A stretch of 64,000 nucleotides of DNA from Anaerocolumna sp. (GTDB lineage Bacteria > Bacillota > Clostridia > Lachnospirales > Lachnospiraceae). The notes under the pieces are model-generated. The model was not told where the DNA came from and did not search any database. It was given only the letters and a program-made list of their open reading frames with translations. How positions within the stretch are numbered: position 1 is the stretch's first letter; the number at the start of each line of letters is the position of its first letter. The stretch is from assembly GCA_029239975.1 (NCBI GenBank), contig JARBTX010000011.1, positions 1 to 64,000 of the forward strand, read 5' to 3'. A program made the position numbers and the translations under genes. Below, one piece after another: positions 53,264 through 62,455 of this stretch.

Positions 53264-53719
53264 ATGTTTCAGAGCAAAGTAGATGAATTTTTTCAGTTAT
53301 TAGGTGCGAATCAAATTATGGTATTAGCAACATGTGCGAATACTAAAGTGACCGCTCGTTCCATGAGTTTCGTAATTGATAATGGTAAATTGTATTTTCA
53401 AACCAGCAAAAATTTTTGCAAATATGAGCAAATAAAAATCAATTCAAATGTTGCTGTATGTATTAACAATATTCAAATTGAAGGTATCTGTAATGAAATA
53501 GGACATCCCTTAGAGAAGAGTAATAGTACATTTGCGCAGAAATACAAAGAATATTTTCGTGGTTCCTATGATGCTTATTCTAATTTACCATCTGAAACTA
53601 CATTTGAAATCACGCCTAGTCTGATTACTGTTTGGGGATATGATATGGGAAAGCCTTATAGAGAGTTTTACGAGTTTCATAGTAAAACATATCATAAGGA
53701 GTATCTTGAACTTTGTTAA
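53264..53719 (+). CDS. Pyridoxamine 5'-phosphate oxidase-like split-barrel protein
   Basis: 151 aa. The split barrel FMN fold is suggested by QIMVLATCANTKVTARSMSF, LYFQTSKNFCKYEQIKIN and NVAVCINNIQIEG. It may be a flavin reductase of the PNPOx-like group; substrate unknown. AGAAGG precedes the ATG. Stand-alone, ending in a terminator convergent with the GH5-like gene. Confidence 0.78.
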   Translation: MFQSKVDEFFQLLGANQIMVLATCANTKVTARSMSFVIDNGKLYFQTSKNFCKYEQIKINSNVAVCINNIQIEGICNEIGHPLEKSNSTFAQKYKEYFRGSYDAYSNLPSETTFEITPSLITVWGYDMGKPYREFYEFHSKTYHKEYLELC

Positions 53720-53733
53720 CTAGTTATAATGAA

Positions 53734-53771
53734 AAAAGCCGACACTTTCATGATATAAAGTCTCGGCTTTT
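53734..53771. terminator. Bidirectional terminator between PNPOx-like and GH5-like genes
   Basis: AAAAGCCGA and ACTTT (from 53734) pair with AAAGT and CGGCTTTT (to 53771), leaving small bulges; T runs on both strands. Confidence 0.7.
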
Positions 53772-53793
53772 CATAATCTACTTATCTGTTTAT

Positions 53794-54792
53794 TTATAAA
53801 TAAGATATAATTCTGTTTAATATTCTTAAATCATAATTATCACTGATTCCAAAAGACATGGATTTATATGTCCATGCTGCTCTTCCAATATGAAATGCAT
53901 CAAAAATAAAGTTTACATCATGATACCAATTTAATATACTCTGAGATGAAGCCAAACTAATAACTCCATATTTTCCACAATATAAATAAGCATTGTGATC
54001 ATGAGCAACATTTACTGCAGACATAATAAGATTTGATATATAGGCAACTCCTAGGTTATTAATTCCATGATTATTAATTCCTACGTCCCATGCATTTAAC
54101 TTTTGCGATACTTTACGGTATTTCTCAATATCTCCTGGATATTCCATATGACTATTCGGCATTTCTTGTATCCAGTCTGCCTTTTGATGAGTAAATAAAA
54201 ATGGTTCATAAAAATGAAATGTATAAACAATATTTTCATCCATTGGTTTATTTAATAGATTAAGACTATCTATACTATTTTTATTCGTTCCACCAATTAC
54301 AATCTTAGTTTCAGTGGTTATTTCCCTTATTTTCTTTACAGTCTTTTGAACCAGTATATTCCATAAGCAATTATCTGAAATTACTTCGTTTAACAATTCA
54401 AAAGCTACATTACTCTTATCTCCATAATATGATGCAAATACCTTCCAAACATTGATAAATTGTGACTGTAAATCTAAATCAAATAATAAGTTATTACTTT
54501 CTGGTGTTGCAGATGAGTATCCAGGGCCTTTATGTAAAACAATAATTATATTAAGTCCATACTTTGTACACCAGTTAATACAGTCATCAACATAATGCAT
54601 TCCATCAAATGAATTGTTATCATGTATTAATTCATAATCAATAGGAAGTCGAACGTGATCTAACCCCCATGTAGCTATCATCTTTATATCTTCTTCGGTT
54701 ATAAAAGTTTTAAAATGTTCTTCTTTATATGGACAATCAGATAGCCAACCACCTAAGTTGATACCCCGAATATACCCATTCCATATTTTCAT
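53794..54792 (-). CDS. GH5-like protein with the nucleophile Glu replaced by Lys
   Basis: 332 aa. The fold is that of GH5 endoglucanases: YIRGINLGGWLSD, DHVRLPIDYEL, IIIVLHKGPGYS, acid/base Glu136 in FELLNEV and the final IGRAAWTYKSMSFGIS. Where GH5 enzymes have the nucleophile in a YCGEYGV-like strand, this one reads YCGKYGV, with Lys274 (codon AAA at 53971-53973). A single G to A change would explain it. It lacks a signal peptide. The upstream esterase/deacetylase lipoprotein gene is 30 bp away, so the pair is cotranscribed; it may act as a binding protein rather than a hydrolase. Confidence 0.8.
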   Translation of the reverse strand: MKIWNGYIRGINLGGWLSDCPYKEEHFKTFITEEDIKMIATWGLDHVRLPIDYELIHDNNSFDGMHYVDDCINWCTKYGLNIIIVLHKGPGYSSATPESNNLLFDLDLQSQFINVWKVFASYYGDKSNVAFELLNEVISDNCLWNILVQKTVKKIREITTETKIVIGGTNKNSIDSLNLLNKPMDENIVYTFHFYEPFLFTHQKADWIQEMPNSHMEYPGDIEKYRKVSQKLNAWDVGINNHGINNLGVAYISNLIMSAVNVAHDHNAYLYCGKYGVISLASSQSILNWYHDVNFIFDAFHIGRAAWTYKSMSFGISDNYDLRILNRIISYL

Positions 54793-54822
54793 AAATGTTT
54801 CCTCTCATTTAAAATCTGTAGG

Positions 54823-56793
54823 TTATTCTGCTATACTATAGACTTCTCCAGGTATTAGTTCCACGCCTTTCATGGCAAAAAGTTCTGAAACCGAAACTAT
54901 TTGATAACCTTGCTCCACAAAATAAGGAATCAGGTCTTCCACTGCTTTCGCTGTATAATCATAAGTCTCATGCATTAATACAATTGCTCCATCTCTTGCT
55001 TGCTCTTTGATAATCTTAGTCATACTATCATAGTTACCATGCCAATCCCCACTATCAATAGACCAGGTAATAAGTGGTGCATTTATTTTTTCTTTTACTG
55101 TAGCATTTAAAGAACCAAAGGGTGGCCTAACAATAAAGTTATCCAAACCAGTAATTTCATTCAATAAGTTATTGGTAACATATATTTCAGCCAGTATTTC
55201 ATCATTTGAAAGTTTTGTTAAGTCACTGTGTGTATATGTATGATTACCAATTTCACATCCAAGTTTATAAGCGCGTTTAATTTCTGCTTTATTGCTATCA
55301 TTTATTTTATTTCCCACGTAGAAGAATGTACTATGCATATTATATTTTTCAAGAACATCCAGTATTCTATCTGAATTGGAGTTATTATAATCTCCAATCG
55401 GTCCATCATCAAATGTAAATGCAATCATTGGTTTATCTGGATTTATCCAAGATGTATCTGTATTTCTGTTCCATTCAGATTTCCAGCCCATTAATTTTTT
55501 TATTTCCATTGTTAATTTTTTTGCTGCTTTGGTATGTGTCTTATCAGATGGATGCCAGTCTGCAGCATATCCATCTTCGGTGTTTTGTACATCAAATTTC
55601 ATCGTTGAAACTTTTGTATCATTTGTTTCTTCTATGTATTCAGCAACAGCTTTTTCTAAACTAGGATACAATCTATCTCCCATGATTCCAAGTGTACATA
55701 AGATTTGAGTGGAAGGATTATTACGTCTTACTTGTTTTAAAAATTCTTTGTATCCAGCAGTATATTCCGCTTGTTTTTTAGGATCATTTTGGCAATAACT
55801 GTCATCGTTAGTACCAAGATTAATTACAATCAAGTCTGGAACAAATTTGTTAAAGTTCCAATCTAATGACGATACTTTTAATTTTCCAGCAAAATTACCA
55901 TAAGAAAAACCTAGCTTATCGTAATACTGCGGTATTGTTTGAGCAGATACTTTATTTTCTCCATTGGTATAACCAGAAATAATACCATATCCACTAATGG
56001 AAAACATACTATAATCAGCATCTAAAGCCATAGCTGTCTTATAAGCATATGCCTTTGTCACATCTTCTGTTTCCGTGGAAAAATGATGGTCTTTATCTTC
56101 ATCATCTACTCCATAGCCACAAGTGATGGAATCACCGATAAATTCAATACGATATTCCTTTCCCTGGGTAGGTTTAATAGTATCGTTTAATCCTACATTA
56201 ATTTGCTTAATTCCCACTGTTGACATAGCTGTTTCAGATAATTTGATAACCTGAATAACAGAAGTTTGTACTTCTTTACTATCAATTACCGTATAAGTTT
56301 TTTCTAATCCACTTAGGGTTTCATCAACCACTCTCTCCCCATTGATTAAAATAGCAATTCTAGCATAGTTAGTATCATTGTTTCGTTTTGTAGCAATGTT
56401 ATCACCAACTAAAGTAATAACTGCTTTTGTTCCTGTGAAGGTAAATTCTGCACCAGTTCCTGATAATGCCAACCAAAGTGTTTCATTATCATAGTAGGTA
56501 CGTCCAATTGCTCTTATATTAGTATCATCTGGTAGATAAGTTTTCATCGATGCTTCGCCGTCTAAGGATGTTTGTGTTTGTTTTGCATCATCGACTTGAT
56601 TATCTTGTTCAGATTGATTTATTTGTTCTTCTTGATTCGCATCATTTGACCCTATTGTTTCTTCTATTGTATCTAATTCTTCAGTTGATATATTTGTCTC
56701 CACTGTATTATCCTCCTGTGCATTACACGCTGTAAATATGCTTATGATAAATAAAGCTATACATAAACCCCCAACATATTTTTTGAAAATCAT
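54823..56793 (-). CDS. CE2 esterase and CE4 polysaccharide deacetylase fusion lipoprotein
   Basis: 656 aa from the ATG at 56793, with GGAGG eight bases upstream; a start at 56808 would place that site inside the gene. A lipoprotein signal (FTAC, Cys23) and a ~60-residue acidic linker precede a CE2-like beta-sandwich (~95-205). Then comes an SGNH domain with GDSIT (Ser222) and DWHPS (His414), and a C-terminal CE4 deacetylase (~455-645) with the metal set Asp462/463, His518, His522 and RPPFG. It would remove acetyl groups from sugars at the cell surface. Cotranscribed with the GH5-like gene and divergent from LysR. Confidence 0.85.
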   Translation of the reverse strand: MIFKKYVGGLCIALFIISIFTACNAQEDNTVETNISTEELDTIEETIGSNDANQEEQINQSEQDNQVDDAKQTQTSLDGEASMKTYLPDDTNIRAIGRTYYDNETLWLALSGTGAEFTFTGTKAVITLVGDNIATKRNNDTNYARIAILINGERVVDETLSGLEKTYTVIDSKEVQTSVIQVIKLSETAMSTVGIKQINVGLNDTIKPTQGKEYRIEFIGDSITCGYGVDDEDKDHHFSTETEDVTKAYAYKTAMALDADYSMFSISGYGIISGYTNGENKVSAQTIPQYYDKLGFSYGNFAGKLKVSSLDWNFNKFVPDLIVINLGTNDDSYCQNDPKKQAEYTAGYKEFLKQVRRNNPSTQILCTLGIMGDRLYPSLEKAVAEYIEETNDTKVSTMKFDVQNTEDGYAADWHPSDKTHTKAAKKLTMEIKKLMGWKSEWNRNTDTSWINPDKPMIAFTFDDGPIGDYNNSNSDRILDVLEKYNMHSTFFYVGNKINDSNKAEIKRAYKLGCEIGNHTYTHSDLTKLSNDEILAEIYVTNNLLNEITGLDNFIVRPPFGSLNATVKEKINAPLITWSIDSGDWHGNYDSMTKIIKEQARDGAIVLMHETYDYTAKAVEDLIPYFVEQGYQIVSVSELFAMKGVELIPGEVYSIAE

Positions 56794-56837
56794 ATAAAAC
56801 ACCTCCATCTTATATCACTTTACCATGGCACATTGTA

Positions 56838-56886
56838 ATAATCAAATAGTTATGCTATGATAATCATTATAATCAAATACTTATAC
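56838..56886. promoter_or_regulatory. Direct-repeat sites between the lipoprotein and lysR genes
   Basis: Two 18-bp direct repeats, ATAATCAAATAGTTATGC (56838-56855) and ATAATCAAATACTTATAC (56869-56886), differ at two positions and are 31 bp apart, three helical turns. They lie in the divergent promoter region. Confidence 0.6.
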
Positions 56887-56900
56887 AAGGAATCAAACTT

Positions 56901-57866
56901 ATGACATCTCAACAAATAGAATATGTATTAACACTAGCGCATTATAAAAGTTTTTCAAAAGCAGCACAAAAACTTTATGTAACTCAACCTTCTTTAAGTC
57001 AATACATCTTGGGTATTGAAAAACAACTTGGTACTTCACTTTTTGACAGAAGTACCTCGCCAATTCGGTTAACTGAGGCAGGAGAAGCATTTGTTCAAAC
57101 AGCTAAAAAAATAAAAGCCCTAGAAGATAATCTTATAAATGAACTTGCAGATATGACACATTTAAATCGTGGCTCGCTTAAAATAGGCGCTTCCTCCTTT
57201 CGAGCATCTTGTCTTTTAGCAAGAAGTATTGCTACTTTTTGTAATACATATCAGGGAATTAGTGTATCTATAACAGAAGATGATATAGATCAGTTAAAGA
57301 CAATGGTGAAAGATGGTGAATTAGATGTAATAATAGGTACTGGAAACTTTGATAATAAATATTTTCACACAGAAGAATTAGCAACAGAACGTCTTTACTT
57401 GGCAGTTGCAATTAACAACCCGATTAACGATAGGCTAAAAGAATTTCGCTTAGAACATGCTGATATAAAAAATAGAACCTTAAACTACTTGAAAGCAAAA
57501 CCAATTGATCTAATAGAGATTGCAGGACAACCATTTGTTTCAGCCGATCATGGAGAGTTCGGTTCAACCATTCTTACTTCCATATGCCAAAAATCTGGGT
57601 TTGAACCTAATATAGTATTTAAAGTTAAAAACTTAGAAACCGTTTTTTCACTTCTCACTGCAAATCTTGGTGTTTCATTGATACCTGATACTTTAATACG
57701 TTTTGGTAATGTAATGTCTCATCCATATTATTACATGTTAGACGATACTATTTCACTTAACACTATATCCTTAGTTTCACGTAAAAGTGGTTATTTTACA
57801 AACGCAGCAACAGAATACTGTTTAACACTAAAAAAATTAGTTGATATAGGTACATGGAGAGTATGA
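56901..57866 (+). CDS. LysR-family transcriptional regulator
   Basis: 321 aa. The N-terminal HTH (QIEYVLTLAHYKSFSKAAQK, TQPSLSQYILGIEKQLG) and a C-terminal periplasmic-binding-like effector domain are intact. It is divergent from the CE2-CE4/GH5 pair and 1 bp ahead of an SGNH hydrolase gene. The direct repeats at 56838-56886 are its likely sites, regulating both directions. The inducer is unknown. Confidence 0.9.
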   Translation: MTSQQIEYVLTLAHYKSFSKAAQKLYVTQPSLSQYILGIEKQLGTSLFDRSTSPIRLTEAGEAFVQTAKKIKALEDNLINELADMTHLNRGSLKIGASSFRASCLLARSIATFCNTYQGISVSITEDDIDQLKTMVKDGELDVIIGTGNFDNKYFHTEELATERLYLAVAINNPINDRLKEFRLEHADIKNRTLNYLKAKPIDLIEIAGQPFVSADHGEFGSTILTSICQKSGFEPNIVFKVKNLETVFSLLTANLGVSLIPDTLIRFGNVMSHPYYYMLDDTISLNTISLVSRKSGYFTNAATEYCLTLKKLVDIGTWRV

Positions 57867-57867
57867 G

Positions 57868-58971
57868 ATGAATATCAGAGATAAGCTAGGAGAAAGTAAC
57901 TATACAGAAAATTTATCCAAATCAATTATTACACATGGAAACAACTATCGTCTAAAACAAGCACTTAACCAGAAAAATATCAAACTAGCATTTTTAGGTG
58001 GTTCTGTCACTCAAGGTTATACACCCGAAAAAATGATAGCTCAGTGTTATCCAATCCTTGTTAAAGATAAATTAATGCAATTAACAAAAAATAAAACAAA
58101 TTGCTATTGGCTAAATCTTGGATTTCCTGGAACCGATTCTTCCATGGGATTAATTTTAACAGAAAATTATTTAGTAGATTACCAACCCGATGTCGTCTTT
58201 ATTGAATACGCTATTAATCATGACATTAGTATTGAAAGTGCTACAAAGTTTGAAAGTTTAGTTCGAAAATTACTACATTTAAGAAGTAAACCCGCTGTTA
58301 TTGTAATCACTTTATTAACCAAAGAATTATATTCTGCTCAAGATCTTATGTTACATATAGCAAAACACTATGAATTACCCGTTATAAGTATTTTAGATAC
58401 TTTATCACCGCTATTAGCAGAAAATAAAATTAATTGGAACGACTACTCTATGGACGAAGGACACGCTAATACTTCTGGTCATGAGTTAATTGCTGACTGT
58501 ATTCATTCATATTTTACACATACACTACAATCTACGAGAGATAATATTTATTCTATAAACAATCAAATACTTTATGCTGCCACATATGAAGGACTCGAAT
58601 TAATTGATTTGGGTGATGTTATTGCTTGTGAGTCGACTTTTGATAAGGAGTCTTTGAGTTCAATTTTTTTTCCTAGCGTACTACGGAATAATAAAAGTAG
58701 TGAATTTCATTTTTTTAGAACTAAACAAAAATGTCATGGTCTCCTTATCGTATTTCTACAAAGTAATCAAAAAGAGTTTGGATCAGCTAATGTATTTATT
58801 GATGATATAAAAGTATGTACATTATTAGGATATAGTATATTTGGGTGGCATAATCCAGTTATCAAGATATTACCTATATCAAATAGTTTATGTGATCATA
58901 AAATTGAAATCGTTATGGATAAAGAAGATGAGAAGAAAGAGTTTTATCTATTAAGTATTGCAATATATTAA
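57868..58971 (+). CDS. SGNH/GDSL-family hydrolase
   Basis: 367 aa. LAFLGGSVTQGY carries the catalytic Ser, NLGFPGTDSSMG the second block, and GHANTSGHELIAD the distal His. A beta-rich C-terminal domain follows (~200-367). There is no signal peptide. It starts one base after the LysR stop with its own GGAG. Its link to the LysR gene suggests a deacetylase working with the CE2-CE4 lipoprotein; substrate unknown. Confidence 0.8.
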   Translation: MNIRDKLGESNYTENLSKSIITHGNNYRLKQALNQKNIKLAFLGGSVTQGYTPEKMIAQCYPILVKDKLMQLTKNKTNCYWLNLGFPGTDSSMGLILTENYLVDYQPDVVFIEYAINHDISIESATKFESLVRKLLHLRSKPAVIVITLLTKELYSAQDLMLHIAKHYELPVISILDTLSPLLAENKINWNDYSMDEGHANTSGHELIADCIHSYFTHTLQSTRDNIYSINNQILYAATYEGLELIDLGDVIACESTFDKESLSSIFFPSVLRNNKSSEFHFFRTKQKCHGLLIVFLQSNQKEFGSANVFIDDIKVCTLLGYSIFGWHNPVIKILPISNSLCDHKIEIVMDKEDEKKEFYLLSIAIY

Positions 58972-59023
58972 AAGACAAATATTGTAAATGTTTATATAAC
59001 TATTAGGAGGATACATAGATTAA

Positions 59024-59809
59024 ATGTTATATTCGAAATCAGAATTTTGCAAAATGGCGGGAATTTCAAAAGAAACATTGCGACATTATATAGATAAGGA
59101 TTTGATTAAACCAGCGAACATATCAGCAAATGGATACCGTAAGTTCTCAGATGTGGATGTCTTACATTTATGGGAAATTCGATTAGGAGCTTCTCTAGGA
59201 CATTCTCTGTCGCGCATGAAAGAGAAACGAAACAGTAGTTCCTTAGTAGACTTTTATGATGAACTGGATATTAGAGAAAAGGAACTATGCCTTCAATTAG
59301 AGGAATTACAGCATCAACTAGATATGGTGGAAGAAATAAAACATTATGTTCATCGAGAGTTAGCCTCGAGAGATGTAATTACTATAGAAAGATCAAAAAC
59401 GTTGTATCGCTGTACTTATACTGGTAGTACATCGAGTGAAAAGCAAATGGAAATTTTTGTAAATGCATTCCCTTATACAAGTTTTGCTATAGATTATGTA
59501 ATACAAAGTTGCGGGGACACTTATACGTTAAAGCCAGAGCTTGCATTGTACATCGTAGAGAGTCGTAAATCAAAACTACAGATTGAATCATATGATGAGC
59601 TAGAGTATGTTCCATCCATGGAAAGTATATGCATGACAATAGTTACTGGTAACCCACTTTCCTTAACTTACAAAGACTTTGAACCATTGTTCTTGGAGAT
59701 GAGAAGGAAGCAATTAGCACCAAAGTCTAATATAATATGTAGTGTATTCTATGGGCAAAGAAATCGTACTACAAAGGCATACCTGCTAAGATGTAGAATA
59801 TTAGTGTGA
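59024..59809 (+). CDS. MerR-family transcriptional regulator
   Basis: 261 aa. The N-terminal MerR HTH (FCKMAGISKETLRHYIDKDL, ANGYRKFSDVDVLHLWEIR) is followed by a coiled coil (~85-115) and a C-terminal domain (~125-261) that looks like a GyrI/BmrR-type ligand-binding domain. AGGAGG lies 13 bases before the ATG. The downstream flavin reductase has a promoter with a long spacer and a dyad in it, exactly as MerR regulators require. Confidence 0.88.
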   Translation: MLYSKSEFCKMAGISKETLRHYIDKDLIKPANISANGYRKFSDVDVLHLWEIRLGASLGHSLSRMKEKRNSSSLVDFYDELDIREKELCLQLEELQHQLDMVEEIKHYVHRELASRDVITIERSKTLYRCTYTGSTSSEKQMEIFVNAFPYTSFAIDYVIQSCGDTYTLKPELALYIVESRKSKLQIESYDELEYVPSMESICMTIVTGNPLSLTYKDFEPLFLEMRRKQLAPKSNIICSVFYGQRNRTTKAYLLRCRILV

Positions 59810-59898
59810 AAAAATTATCTTCACAAGAGCAAAGAGAGATTGAATTAGCTTAATTCAAATAACCGAATATTTAACTGTGAAAATATTTTATTTTTCTC

Positions 59899-59929
59899 TT
59901 GACCGTGTTGCAACCACACGGTATAAAAT
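59899..59929 (+). promoter_or_regulatory. MerR-type promoter of the flavin reductase gene
   Basis: TTGACC (59899-59904) and TAAAAT (59924-59929) are 19 bp apart; TATAAA at 59922 gives 17. Within the spacer is the perfect dyad CCGTGT-N7-ACACGG (59903-59921), the hallmark of MerR activator sites. Confidence 0.8.
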
Positions 59930-59990
59930 GATGACGGATTAGATTGTTAAAAATATAGCAATGTTTTAACATTCTATATCATTTTATACC
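59920..59990. repeat. Extended palindrome over the promoter and leader
   Basis: GGTATAAAATGAT (59920-59932) and its exact complement ATCATTTTATACC (59978-59990) enclose a second inverted pair, GTTAAAA / GTTTTAAC. The right arm also places a -10-like TATAAAAT on the minus strand. Confidence 0.6.
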
Positions 59991-60006
59991 TTAGGAGGAG
60001 AGAAAG

Positions 60007-62379
60007 ATGAAAAGAAAGTTTTTAAAACTATTAGGTGCAGTGCTCATGACCTCGATAATTTTTTCAGGGTGCTCATCAAAGAACAGTGAGCAGGAGGTAA
60101 AAGGGGATAATGTAGTTGGCATATATCAGCCAGGTACATATGAGGCAATAGCAAAAGGCTTTGGTGGAGATGTCAAAGTAACCATTACAGTTGATGCAAA
60201 CAACATCACAGAAGTATTGATAGAAGGCAATGATGAGACAGAAGGTATAGGGTCCAAGGCTATTGACACACTCCCAATGGCAATCAAGGAAGCACAGGGT
60301 GCTGATATAGATGGAGTATCTGGTGCAACCGCAACTAGTAATGCAATTAAAACAGCATTAACTTCAGCTCTTGCGCTAGCCAAAGGGGAGAGTACAGATA
60401 TCTCCGTAAAAATGAAACCTGGAATCTACACAGGAGTAGCACAAGGATTTGCGAAAGCTGAGACATTATCTGTGCATGTAAAAGTAAATGAAACTTCAAT
60501 TGAAAGTATTGAAGTGGACCAAGATAATGGAGATACAAAAGTAATGGTAGAAACAGTAGAAAAAAAATTAATTCCACGTATGCTTGAAATACAATCGGTA
60601 AGTGTAGATGCTATTTCAGGTGCTACTGTTACAAGCAATGCAGTAAAAGCCGCAACAGAAGACGCACTCAAGCAAGCTTTAGAGGGAGCAGGAACGGATC
60701 TTAAGGCTATCGCATCCTTTAATGTTTCTACACCAAAAATTGATGCCAGTAAGGTATTGGATACGAAAGTACTTGTAATCGGAATGGGTGGTTCCGGTAT
60801 AGCAGCCGCCACGAGCGCCGCCGAAGAGATGTATGAAGCGAACGGACAGGATACTTCCAAGGTGGAGATATTAGCAATTGATAAAGCCGGAAAATATGGT
60901 GGTACTTCCGCTCTTACGAGTTCACCTATGGCAATCAATCCACCTAGTATGGTAAAAGAGAATGGTTCTGATTTCGTGGATGTAAATGCATTGCGCGAAG
61001 ACTGGTTGGCTTATACAGAAGGTGATGCCAAGGACGTGCTAATTGATGTCATGCTAAATAAATCCGGAGAAACATTAGATTGGTTAATGGGATTGGGTTT
61101 TGAATTTGCAAAACCTGTAAAAGGATTTGGTACACCCTATGACGTGGTTTGTTACTATGGTGAAGGTTTAGGGACAGACAAATCAACGGTTGGGATGTAT
61201 TTTGATAAAGTTGTAGCCCGATACACAGCTCTTGGTGGCGAGTATCTACTTGAGACAGAAGGTACAGAATTAATAATAGATGCTAACGGTGTTATAACTG
61301 GTGCAAAAGCTGTTGGTTATGATGGAACGAAGTATACCATAAATGCAGATGCGGTAATTTTAGCAGGTGGTGGATATGCTGGTAATGCAGAAATGCTTAA
61401 AGAATATTTAAGTGATGAATATTATCCATTAAAAGGTGCCTGGAATGTATATGGAAGTACACAAAATGATGGAAAAACGATTCAAATGGCAATTGGTATA
61501 GGTGCAGGCACCTATAATATTGGAGTACCACCTATGACCCATATTGGTGGAGCAGCTCAAATAATGCATGATTTTGAAGTAAATAAAATCGAAGGTACTA
61601 TTGATATGTGGACAGGACGAACCGCAACATGGTCGTTGAATGATATCCCGATGATTATGGCAGTAGCACCAGATACCATTGCAGTTGGTACAAATGGAAA
61701 AAGATTTACTGATGAAAGTGGTTTAGCTATGATGGAACCATGGAAGGCAGGTCCTAAATATTATACGATTTGGTCAGATACACGTATCAAAGAAATAATG
61801 GAACATGGTTTTGAATATACCTCTACCGGATTGTTCATTAATCAAGGTGGTGTTCCAGCAAATGAACCAATGCCTAGAATATACGAAGTGCTAGACAAAG
61901 CAATCGACCATGGATTTGTCTATAAAGCGGATACCTTAGCTGAATTATCACAGGTACTTGGCATGGATAAGACAACGTTGGAGGAAAGTGTAGCTAAATA
62001 CAATTCATATTGTGAAACAGGTAATGCAAATGGAGAAATTGAGAAGGTAGATCGTATTTATAGTCCAGAAGGAGCTGATTTAGGGGAAGCCCATTACCTT
62101 AAAGGTATTGGAAGTGAAGGTCCATACTATGCAGTAACTGGAGCACCATACACCTATAGCACAGCAGGTGGGCTTAATATTAATGAAAAATTCGAAGTTT
62201 TAAAACAGGATGGAGTAACATCAATCCCAGGTCTTTATGCTGTAGGAACAGATAGTATCGGAGTTCTACTAACCGAAAAAAAAGAATATGTTAAATATGG
62301 TGGAGCCGCACAAGGTTGGGCATTTACCTCTGGTAAAGAGGCTGGACGTTTTGCAGTAGAATACCTATCGGGCAAATAA
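60007..62379 (+). CDS. Surface flavoprotein reductase with two FMN-binding domains (UrdA/FrdA-like)
   Basis: 790 aa. Lipoprotein signal with Cys22 (FSGCSS). Two FMN_bind domains (~40-120 and ~138-222) each end in an ApbE flavinylation motif, DGVSGAT (Thr108) and DAISGAT (Thr207). The C-terminal FAD domain (~250-790, GMGGSGIAAATS near 260) is that of fumarate/urocanate reductases. Such secreted, covalently flavinylated enzymes accept electrons from the membrane and reduce an external compound. Substrate unknown. AGGAGG precedes the ATG. A MerR-type promoter and the MerR gene next door suggest substrate-induced expression. No ApbE gene is in the window. Confidence 0.9.
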   Translation: MKRKFLKLLGAVLMTSIIFSGCSSKNSEQEVKGDNVVGIYQPGTYEAIAKGFGGDVKVTITVDANNITEVLIEGNDETEGIGSKAIDTLPMAIKEAQGADIDGVSGATATSNAIKTALTSALALAKGESTDISVKMKPGIYTGVAQGFAKAETLSVHVKVNETSIESIEVDQDNGDTKVMVETVEKKLIPRMLEIQSVSVDAISGATVTSNAVKAATEDALKQALEGAGTDLKAIASFNVSTPKIDASKVLDTKVLVIGMGGSGIAAATSAAEEMYEANGQDTSKVEILAIDKAGKYGGTSALTSSPMAINPPSMVKENGSDFVDVNALREDWLAYTEGDAKDVLIDVMLNKSGETLDWLMGLGFEFAKPVKGFGTPYDVVCYYGEGLGTDKSTVGMYFDKVVARYTALGGEYLLETEGTELIIDANGVITGAKAVGYDGTKYTINADAVILAGGGYAGNAEMLKEYLSDEYYPLKGAWNVYGSTQNDGKTIQMAIGIGAGTYNIGVPPMTHIGGAAQIMHDFEVNKIEGTIDMWTGRTATWSLNDIPMIMAVAPDTIAVGTNGKRFTDESGLAMMEPWKAGPKYYTIWSDTRIKEIMEHGFEYTSTGLFINQGGVPANEPMPRIYEVLDKAIDHGFVYKADTLAELSQVLGMDKTTLEESVAKYNSYCETGNANGEIEKVDRIYSPEGADLGEAHYLKGIGSEGPYYAVTGAPYTYSTAGGLNINEKFEVLKQDGVTSIPGLYAVGTDSIGVLLTEKKEYVKYGGAAQGWAFTSGKEAGRFAVEYLSGK

Positions 62380-62455
62380 ATGAATATGAAAAATGGTTTT
62401 ATGTAGGTCTGGTAGTGTAATAATTGTAGTGTAATATTTTTTGTTTAATGATAGT

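Noticed and set aside
60426-60938. 170-codon open frame antisense to the flavin reductase
   Set aside because: Shadow of a real gene, rich in Ser/Ala/Ile, no domain and no ribosome binding site.
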